Assembly (NCBI RefSeq): GCF_001667035.1
Contig: NZ_LZIR01000092.1
Span: 1-32,100, forward strand
From: Mycobacterium sp. 852002-51057_SCH5723018
GTDB taxonomy: Bacteria; Actinomycetota; Actinomycetes; Mycobacteriales; Mycobacteriaceae
Length of the DNA stretch: 32,100 nt
Direction: 5' to 3'
In this document: positions 6,948 to 13,900 of the stretch, piece by piece
How positions within the stretch are numbered: the first letter of the stretch is position 1
Layout of the letters: every line of letters starts with the position of its first letter
The notes under the pieces: model-generated
What the model was told of the DNA's origin: nothing
Databases searched by the model: none
Seen by the model: the letters and a program-made list of their open reading frames with translations, nothing else
Position numbers and translations under genes: made by a program

Positions 6948-8594
6948 CTAGTCGTATACCGGCCGCCACATGGCGTCGACGACGGCCTGCCGGGGGTCAT
7001 CGTGCGTTTTGGTGGCCACGCCATCCTCGACTGCGGCGCCATAGACCGCCTCGGCGACGGCCGCCGAGATCTCGCGCAAGTTCTGCACATCCGGCAACAG
7101 CGAATCTCCCGGATTCGTCGGACTGGCTTGGTGCACAACGGCTCTCGCCGCCGCTTGCAGCATGCCCTGGGTGACCAGCCGTGCTCGCGCAACGATGACG
7201 CCCAGCCCGATTCCGGGAAACACCAGCACGTTGTTGGCCTGGCCGATTGTGTAGGTGGTGCCGTCGTATTCGACAGGGGCGACAGGGGTTCCGGTCGTGA
7301 CCAGCGCCTTGCCGCCGGACCACTGCAGCACGTCGGCCGGCATGGCCTCCATGCGCGAGGTCGGGTTGGACAGCGGGAAGATCATCGGCCTTTCGCACGA
7401 CACGGTCATCGCCTCGATGACCTCTTGGTTGAACGCGCCGAACACGGTCGAGGAGCCCAGCAGGATGGTGGGTGACGCCAGCTTGATCGCGTCCACCAAT
7501 CCCAGCCGATCCCCGGCTGACACGCCAAGCTCGCGGCGGTTCTTCGCGTAGGGCACCTGGAAATCGCGCAGGTCGTCCATGTCGTCGAAGAGCAAGCCCT
7601 GCTTGTCGATCGGCCAGATCTGTGACCTGGCCTGTTCGGGGGCGGCCCCGTCGGCGACCATCGCGTCCCGGATCTGATCCGCTACACCGATCCCGGCGGT
7701 CCCGGCCCCGAAGACGATCGCCTTCTGGTCGCGCAGCGGGACACCTGTGAGGTGGCACCCGCCGTACACGGCGGCCACCACCACCGCTCCAGTGCCCTGG
7801 ATGTCGTCGTTGAACACGCAGTAGTGGTCGCCGTAGGTCTGCAGGATCTTCCGCGCGTTGAGCGGCCCAAAGTCCTCGAAATGCAGGATCGCGTGCGGAA
7901 ACATCTGATGGGCGGTCTCGATGTAGCGCTTGATGAACGCGTCGTACTCCTCGCCGCGGCGCCGGGCGTGGCGATTGCCCAAATAGAACGGGTCCTGCAG
8001 CAGCTGCTCGTTGTCCGTACCGACATCGAGTGACACCGCGATGCAACGGCGGGGATCGATGCCGCCACCGGCGGTGTAGAGCGCCAATTTGCCTACGGCG
8101 ATTTGGATTCCGCCCACACCCCAGTCGCCGATACCCAAAATGGCTTCGGCGTCGGTGCACACGATCAGGTCGACGTCGTCGGGTTGCAAGCCGAAAGTTC
8201 GAAAGGCGTCGCCGATCTCCTCCGGCTCATCGATGCTGAGGAAAAGCCCACGCTGCCCGCGATATTCGTCGGAGAAGCGTTGGATGGCCTCCCCGACGGT
8301 GGGCGTGTACACGACCGGCATCAGCTCCGTCAGGTGGTCTTGGAGCACCTTAAAGTACAGCAGCTCGTGGCGGTAGTGCAGCTGCTCGAGAAGCAGATTA
8401 CGGCCTAAATCTGTTGCGAGGCTTTGCAATTGGTGCCACACGCGGTCGGCTTGTTGATCGAGGGTCAGCACCGCCGAGGGGAGCCGGCCGGTCAGCCCCA
8501 ACCGTCGCCGCTGTTCGTGGGTGAAGCCGACCCCACGATTCAGACTCGGCGCGGCCAACGCGGCCGGTATTCCCGGCGTGCAAGGATCGCTCAT
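6948..8594 (-). CDS. mez: NAD(P)-dependent malic enzyme (malate oxidoreductase)
   Basis: A 548-residue cytosolic enzyme that oxidatively decarboxylates malate to pyruvate, linking the TCA cycle to pyruvate and lipid metabolism. Typical malic-enzyme blocks appear in order: HYRHELLYFKVL, MPVVYTPTVGEAIQ, GILGIGDWGVGGIQI-type metal and substrate region, FEDFGPLNARK, FNDDIQGTGAVV, and the dinucleotide fold GAGTAGIGVADQ. PLSNPTSRMEA and GQANNVLVFPG lie near the C-terminus. The ATG at 8594 has GGAGG five bases upstream and gives 548 residues, the length I recall for the M. tuberculosis enzyme. The in-frame ATG at 8609 lacks such a site. It is the last gene of a minus-strand run after cysK1-cysE, separated from cysE by 93 bases with its own probable promoter. 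Confidence 0.95.
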   Translation of the reverse strand: MSDPCTPGIPAALAAPSLNRGVGFTHEQRRRLGLTGRLPSAVLTLDQQADRVWHQLQSLATDLGRNLLLEQLHYRHELLYFKVLQDHLTELMPVVYTPTVGEAIQRFSDEYRGQRGLFLSIDEPEEIGDAFRTFGLQPDDVDLIVCTDAEAILGIGDWGVGGIQIAVGKLALYTAGGGIDPRRCIAVSLDVGTDNEQLLQDPFYLGNRHARRRGEEYDAFIKRYIETAHQMFPHAILHFEDFGPLNARKILQTYGDHYCVFNDDIQGTGAVVVAAVYGGCHLTGVPLRDQKAIVFGAGTAGIGVADQIRDAMVADGAAPEQARSQIWPIDKQGLLFDDMDDLRDFQVPYAKNRRELGVSAGDRLGLVDAIKLASPTILLGSSTVFGAFNQEVIEAMTVSCERPMIFPLSNPTSRMEAMPADVLQWSGGKALVTTGTPVAPVEYDGTTYTIGQANNVLVFPGIGLGVIVARARLVTQGMLQAAARAVVHQASPTNPGDSLLPDVQNLREISAAVAEAVYGAAVEDGVATKTHDDPRQAVVDAMWRPVYD

Positions 8595-8624
8595 TACAAC
8601 CTCCGTCATTTGGCGCGTTACGCC

Positions 8625-8630
8625 ACCGTA
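8625..8630 (-). promoter_or_regulatory. Candidate -10 box (TACGGT) for mez
   Basis: TACGGT on the minus strand would start transcription near 8618, giving a leader of about 24 bases that contains the GGAGG ribosome-binding site. This suggests mez can be expressed apart from cysK1-cysE. Confidence 0.35.
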
Positions 8631-8687
8631 GCGCCGATCGCGGTTAACGCATCTTGAAGAGCGCCTGAAGGCCGTCCGCCGCGGACG

Positions 8688-9371
8688 TCAGATCGAGAAG
8701 TCCTCGCCGTGCCACACCCCGGCCTCGGGCGGCCGGATCACGCGGCCGGTCTGCTGACCGTCGTTGGAGGCCTCCAGCCTGGCCACCCTGGTGAGCAGCG
8801 ACTGCAGGCTGACACCCACCAGGTCGGGCATCATCGAGTCGTCGGGGCTACCCCGTCCAGCGCGGCTGATGACCTGCCCGGGAACGCCGACGACCACGGA
8901 ACTCGGCGGGACCGGCTTGACCACCACGGCGTTGGCGCCGATCCGGCTGTCGTCGCCGATCTTGATCGCGCCGAGGACCTTCGCGCCGGCGCCGATGGTC
9001 ACCCGGTCTCCGACGGTGGGGTGGCGCTTTCCGGTGTCGGTGCCGCTGCCGCCGAGAGTGACGCCGTGATACAGGGTGACGTCCTCGCCCACCTCGGCCG
9101 TCTCGCCGATCACCACGCCGGTCGCGTGGTCGATGAACAGGCCGGGACCGAGCACGGCGCCGGGGTGGATGTCAACGCCGGTGGAAATCCGGGTGATCTC
9201 GGACAACGTCCGTGCGGCTAGCCTGGCGCCGCGATTCCACAGCCAATGGCTGACACGGTGGCCCCAGATGGCGTGCACGCCCGGGTAGGCGAAGACGACC
9301 TGCAGCGTGGTCGGCTTGGCGGGATCGCGCTCCCTGGCCGCCCGGATGTCTTGCCGCAAGGCCGCGAGCAC
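8688..9371 (-). CDS. cysE: Serine O-acetyltransferase CysE
   Basis: A 227-residue left-handed beta-helix acetyltransferase that converts L-serine and acetyl-CoA to O-acetylserine, the substrate of CysK1. The N-terminal helices contain DIRAARERDP and YPGVHAIWGHR. The hexapeptide repeats include IDHATGVVIGETAEVG and LYHGVTLGGSG, carrying the catalytic His residues, and IGANAVVVKPVPP. The chain ends in HGEDFSI. A C-terminal DFSI tail with terminal Ile is known to insert into the CysK1 active site in the cysteine synthase complex. The start is GTG at 9371, two bases after the cysK1 stop with GGAG upstream; this matches the usual N-terminus, and the longer open frame upstream is antisense noise within cysK1. 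It is translationally coupled to cysK1. Confidence 0.95.
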   Translation of the reverse strand: MLAALRQDIRAARERDPAKPTTLQVVFAYPGVHAIWGHRVSHWLWNRGARLAARTLSEITRISTGVDIHPGAVLGPGLFIDHATGVVIGETAEVGEDVTLYHGVTLGGSGTDTGKRHPTVGDRVTIGAGAKVLGAIKIGDDSRIGANAVVVKPVPPSSVVVGVPGQVISRAGRGSPDDSMMPDLVGVSLQSLLTRVARLEASNDGQQTGRVIRPPEAGVWHGEDFSI

Positions 9372-9373
9372 GG

Positions 9374-10306
9374 CTACTCCGCCACGTCGGCAAAAAGCGG
9401 TGTGCTCAGGTACCGCTCGCCAAAGTCGGGCAGCACGACGACGACGAGCTTGCCGGCGTTCTCGGGCCGGCGGGCCACCTGCAGCGCGGCCACCGCAGCC
9501 GCGCCCGAGGAGATGCCCACCAGCAGGCCCTCTTCCGCCGCCAGGCGCCGGGCCAGGTTGAGCGAATCCTCGTTGCCGACGGTGATGACCTCGTCGACCA
9601 GGTCCATGTCGAGCACCGGCGGGACGAACCCGGCGCCGATGCCCTGGATGGGGTGGGGTCCCTTCTGGCCGCCGGACAGCACCGGCGAGCCGGCCGGCTC
9701 CACGGCGATGAACTGCGTCGACGGCTTGCGTTCCTTGATCACCTGCGCGACGCCGGTGATGGTGCCGCCGGTGCCCACGCCGGACACGAAGATGTCGACC
9801 TTCCCGTCGGTGTCGCGCCACACCTCCTCGGCGGTAGTCGCGCGGTGGATCGCCGGGTTGGCCGGGTTCTCGAACTGCTGGGGCACGAAATACCGTTGGT
9901 CGGTCTTGGCCAGTTCCTCGGCCTTGGCGATGGCACCCGGCATGCCCTCCGCGCCGGGGGTCAGCACGAGTTCCGCCCCGTAGGCGCGCAGCAGCATCCG
10001 CCGCTCGATGCTCATGGTGTCGGGCATGGTCAGCACGCATCGATAGCCGCGTGCCGCGCACACCATCGCCAGCGCTATGCCGGTGTTTCCGCTCGTCGGC
10101 TCGAGGATGATCGTGTCCGGCTTGATCAGGCCCGCTTGCTCGGCCGCGTCCAGCATGGCGACCCCGATGCGGTCCTTCACGCTGTTCGCCGGGTTGAACG
10201 ATTCCAGCTTGGCGACCACGTCGGCGACGGCGCCCTCGGTGACGCGATGCAGCCGGACCAGCGGCGTGTTTCCGATTAGCTGTGTCACGTCCTCGGCGAT
10301 GCTCAT
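9374..10306 (-). CDS. cysK1: O-acetylserine sulfhydrylase (cysteine synthase A) CysK1
   Basis: A 310-residue PLP enzyme that forms L-cysteine from O-acetylserine and sulfide. The PLP-binding Lys44 lies in NSVKDRIG, the substrate-binding loop is TSGNTGIALA (71-80), and the phosphate-cup glycines are in VGTGGTITG. The length is normal for the family. The ATG at 10306 has AAGGAA upstream. It is the first gene of the cysK1-cysE pair (2-bp gap). Its leader of about 200 nt contains a leaderless short ORF with a cysteine-rich end (10430-10507), which points to translational sensing of Cys-tRNA charging. The upstream remnant with a GlnR-like box lies on the same strand. Confidence 0.96.
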   Translation of the reverse strand: MSIAEDVTQLIGNTPLVRLHRVTEGAVADVVAKLESFNPANSVKDRIGVAMLDAAEQAGLIKPDTIILEPTSGNTGIALAMVCAARGYRCVLTMPDTMSIERRMLLRAYGAELVLTPGAEGMPGAIAKAEELAKTDQRYFVPQQFENPANPAIHRATTAEEVWRDTDGKVDIFVSGVGTGGTITGVAQVIKERKPSTQFIAVEPAGSPVLSGGQKGPHPIQGIGAGFVPPVLDMDLVDEVITVGNEDSLNLARRLAAEEGLLVGISSGAAAVAALQVARRPENAGKLVVVVLPDFGERYLSTPLFADVAE

Positions 10307-10429
10307 GAAAGTTCCTTAGGCGGTATGCGTTCAGGTCGGTTCCGTGCTCGTCGGCCTGCCGGCTGATTTCGATTGTTGGCCGTGTCCCGGGAAGGCGCGC
10401 TTGTCTTGAGCGTCGGAAGGCTCAGGCAC

Positions 10430-10507
10430 TTAACAACAACAAGGACAACAAGAATGCACGGCGGGGCGGCGCATAACGACGAGGCGCGGCTGTGTGGCCT
10501 GTTGCAT
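10430..10507 (-). CDS. Leaderless poly-cysteine leader peptide upstream of cysK1
   Basis: A 25-codon ORF (MQQATQPRLVVMRRPAVHSC followed by CPCCC and TAA). Five of its last six residues are Cys, all TGT codons although TGC would be favoured in this GC-rich genome. The ATG at 10507 lies exactly six bases after the -10 box TATAGT, so it should be translated leaderlessly. A second in-frame ATG lies at 10474. The ORF ends 123 bases before the cysK1 start. Poly-cysteine leaderless short ORFs have been described in mycobacteria as cysteine-responsive attenuators of cysteine and sulfur operons. Position and composition fit that class. I infer that stalling at the Cys run when Cys-tRNA is scarce raises cysK1-cysE expression. 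The RNA structure that would mediate this is not resolved here. Confidence 0.8.
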   Translation of the reverse strand: MQQATQPRLVVMRRPAVHSCCPCCC

Positions 10508-10513
10508 AGCCCC

Positions 10514-10519
10514 ACTATA
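10514..10519 (-). promoter_or_regulatory. -10 box (TATAGT) for the cys leader and cysK1-cysE
   Basis: TATAGT on the minus strand is followed by GGGGCT and then ATG at 10507. This is a near-consensus -10 with the spacing of a leaderless start. No convincing -35 is visible. The transcript would carry the short ORF and a leader of about 200 nt to cysK1. Confidence 0.65.
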
Positions 10520-10592
10520 GGACATCCGCATGTGGCGTTGGACTGCTCACTCGCGCGCGGCGGGATCGCCGTTGGGCGGGTTACGACTGGAA

Positions 10593-10835
10593 CTAGTCCT
10601 TCGCCGTATCCGGTTCGAGAATCCCGTCGTCGGCCGCGACTTCGCAGACACACAGCTGTGCGGGGGCGCGCAACCATCGGGACAGTTGGCTTCCCTGCTT
10701 GCGCTTCACGTGCTGCACGTAGACCTTGTCGCGTTTTTCGCGGGAGAACGCCAGGTCCAGGTTGACGCGTAGCCCCGCCCACTCGATCTGCGTGGACGCG
10801 GCGCGGTCGCCGTCATACCGCCGCCGGCACTGCAG
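10593..10835 (-). pseudogene. Remnant of a second nitrate reductase copy (reductase-domain end)
   Basis: An open frame here (stop at 10593, ATG at 10886) encodes NLDLAFSREKRDKVYVQHVK, then SRWLRAPAQLCVCEV. This is a diverged copy of the C-terminal part of the intact nitrate reductase next door (ELDLAFSRDQREKVYVQHLM, LWRWLQDGAQLYVCGS). The dinucleotide-binding segment following YVCGS is missing (about 13 residues deleted), and the chain ends in AADDGILEPDTAKD, matching AAEHGSLDPDAARAY. Upstream of the remnant is a copy of the nitrate reductase promoter with a GlnR-like box (10942-10979). The simplest reading is a tandem copy that lost about 3.9 kb of its middle. A 97-residue product from the open frame is possible but has no intact domain. 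Confidence 0.75.
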
Positions 10836-10941
10836 TGGGCATGCCCTCTTCATGACCCGATCGGGCCCAGCACACTCCTGGGTCACTCGTACGTCACTCC
10901 TTCAGGCGCGCGACCTTATGAGTGAATGGTGCGACGGGGAT

Positions 10942-10979
10942 GTTTCGACTGCGGGTGTGCGACGTTTCCGTCGTATTAC
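10942..10979 (-). promoter_or_regulatory. GlnR-like operator upstream of the reductase remnant
   Basis: On the minus strand: GTAAT, 6 bases, GAAAC, 6 bases, CACCC, 6 bases, GAAAC. This fits the a-b-a-b actinobacterial GlnR box (gTnAc-n6-GaAAc repeated). The surrounding ~55 bases are similar to the promoter of the intact nitrate reductase at 15256-15316, including a shared GTCGCACCATT downstream of the box. It lies 19 bp downstream of the intact gene's stop codon end, facing the remnant and then cysK1. Confidence 0.6.
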
Positions 10980-10997
10980 AGGGGTCGAGACGGGGTT

Positions 10998-13900
10998 TTA
11001 GTAGACGTCGCGGTGGTAGCGCTTGTCGGTGCTCAACGACTGGACGTAGGCCCTCGCCGCGTCCGGGTCGAGGCTGCCGTGCTCGGCCGCGATATCGGAG
11101 AGCGCGCGGTCGACGTCCTTGGCCATGGGGTTGGCGCTGCCGCAGACGTACAGCTGCGCGCCGTCCTGCAGCCAGCGCCACAGCTCGGCCCCCCGTTTGC
11201 GCATCAGGTGCTGCACGTAGACCTTCTCGCGCTGGTCGCGGGAGAACGCCAGGTCCAGCTCGGTGAGGAACCCGTCGTCGCGCATCTGCTCGAGCTCGTC
11301 GCGGTAGTAGTAGTCGGTTTCGGCGTGCTGCTCACCGAAGAAGAGCCAGTTGGGGCCGGTGTGCCCAAGCGCGCGGCGCTCCTGCAGGAACCCCCGGAAG
11401 GGCGCGATCCCAGTGCCCGGGCCGACCATGATCATCGGCGTGCGCGGATCGCTGGGGGGCCGGAAGTTGCTCGACGACTGCAGAAAGACGGCCACGCGAT
11501 CGCCGGGCGATCGGTCGGCAAGGTAGGTCGAACACACCCCGCGGCGTGGGACGCCCTGAAAGTTGTAGCGCACCGGCGAGACCGTCAAGTGAACTTCCCC
11601 CGGGCACACCTTGGGGCTCGACGAGATGGAGTACAGCCGCGGCTGAAGGCGTTTGAGGACCCTCAGCCACTCGTGGGCGGACGCGGAGACCGGCAGCTGC
11701 GCCAGCAGGTCGATGGACTGCCGGCCCCACGTCCAATCGCTAAGCGCCGCTCTGTTTTCCGGCTTCAGCAGCTCGGCGAGTGTCGGATCGCCGGTGCGCT
11801 CCTGCACGAACCGCACCAGGTCCCGGCTGATGTGGGCGATCTCGATTCGCTCGGTGAGCGCGGACCGCAACGACATCAGGCCGTGCTCGCCGACCTCGAC
11901 CGGGGTCTGCCCGTCCAGGCCCGTGACGGACAGCCATTCGTCGACCAGCCGGTCGCTGTTGCGCGGCCACACCCCGAGCGCGTCACCGGCCTCGTAGCTG
12001 ATCGTGTCTTCGGGCAGTTGAAATACCAATTGCCGCACGTCTTTTGTAGAACTCGGCCCGTTCAGCTTGATGTTGTGGGCCATGCCGGTGATCAGGGGAT
12101 GCTTCTTGGTGTACCCGACCCCTCCGGACCCGCTGCCCCGCCGAGTTGGCGTGGCGACCGCGAAAGGGGCCGCCGGCGCCTGAACGCCGCCGTCACGGCC
12201 AACCGGCGCGGACATGCGGACCAGCGCCTGGATGACCCCGCTCAACCATGTGGCCGCAGCGTCCTCATAGTCGGGTTCGCAGTCGACGCGGTCGACGATG
12301 CGGGTCGCCCCCAGCTCGGCGAGGCGTTCGTCGAGCTTGCGTCCGTGACCGCAGAAGTCGTCGTAGTTGGAGTCACCCAGCGCCAGAACGGCGTAGCGGG
12401 TGTCGCCGAAACGTGGTGCGCCGTCGGATGTCAGCGCCCGCCAGAGCCCGGTGCCGTTATCGGGCGGCTCGCCGTCCCCGGTGGTGCTGGTGATCAGCAG
12501 CACTTCCCGCGTGGTCGTCAGCTCCGCCAGCGGGAAGTCGTCCATGGCGTGCAGCGCGACGGGCAACCCGTTCTCGCCCAACCGCGCGGCGACGTCGGAG
12601 GCCAGCTCTTCGGCGTTGCCGGTCTGCGACGCCCACAGCACCACGACCGGTGCCCGCTCGGGCGCCCGCCCAACCTCGGGTGTCTCGATGGCGGGCCCCT
12701 CGACGGCCGGCGCCGGTGCCGGCGGGGCCGCGTCGGTGCGCGCGAACAACCCCGCGAGCAGCCCGTCGACCCACAGCCGGGTGGCGGTATCGAACGGAGC
12801 GCTCTGGGGCACGGTGGGCACGCCGGTCGTGCCTCGGCCGGCCTCCGAACGCAGCCCGGTTATCAACCCGGCGAGGTACGAGCGGCCGAGAGGACCGAAA
12901 TCGGGCGCCGGCTCGTTTGCGACGCCGACGAGTTGGGCGAAGGCGTCGACGCGCGCGAGGTCGGTTGCCTCGACTTCCCGGCCTCGATCGGGCTCCGGCA
13001 CCTCGGGCGCCGAATCCGGTTTGCGCACAGCGACCTTCGTCAGGGTGACCGCGCACGCCTTGAATTCCACTTGATACGAGACCGGATCGACGGCATCGTT
13101 GGTCACCGCGTTGATCGACAGGTATTCGCCGAAGACGTCGTTCCAGTGGAACGGCGCAAAGCAGTTACCGGGGCGCACCCGGTCGGTGACCACCGCCGGC
13201 AGCACCGCGCGGCCACGGCGGGACGCGATCTCCACCGGATCGTCGTCGGAGATCTGCAGCCGGGCGGCGTCGTCGGGGTGGATTTCGACGAAGGGCCCCG
13301 GATTGAGCTTGTTGAGCTTGGCCACCTTGCCCGTCTTGGTCATCGTGTGCCATTGGTGCGGCACGCGGCCAGTGTTGAGCAGGAACGGGTAGTCGTCGTC
13401 GGGCATTTCCTCGGGCAGCAGGTGCGGGCGAGCGAAGAACACCGCACGGCCGCTCGGCGTCGGGAAGGCCAACCGCGGCACGCTGCCGTCCTCGCGGATC
13501 AACCGCCTCTGGCTGACGCCGTCGTTCAGGTACCGAATCGGGCGACGGTCGTCGCCGCTTTCGGGTGGGCACGGCCACTGCAGCGGAGTCCTGCGCAGCC
13601 GGTCGTAGCTGGCCCCGCGGAGGTCGTAGCCGGTGGCGGGGTTCCAGAACCGTTTGATCTCCTCGAAGACTTCCTCGGCGGAGTCGTAGCTAAACTCGTC
13701 CGAATAGCCCATCGCGCAGGCGATCCGGGCGATGATCTGCCAGTCGGGCAGCGCCTGGCCGGGCGCCTCGACGGCGGGCTGGAACAGGGTCAGGTTGCGT
13801 TCGGAGTTGACCATCACCCCTTCGGACTCGGTCCACAGGGCGGCGGGCAGCAGCACGTCGGCGTATTCGTTGGTCTCGGTCTCCAAGAATGCGTCCTGGC

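Noticed and set aside
6948..7475. Continuation of the isomerase frame to 7475
   Set aside because: This part is antisense to the conserved C-terminus of mez and has no similarity to the isomerase family.
9372..10061. Upstream extension of the cysE frame into cysK1
   Set aside because: The extension is Arg/Gly-rich and out of frame with conserved CysK1; CysE similarity begins at the GTG at 9371.
10303..10782. Minus-strand 159-codon frame overlapping the cys leader and the reductase remnant
   Set aside because: It crosses the promoter, leader and remnant in a different frame and has no motif; the short poly-Cys ORF explains the region better.
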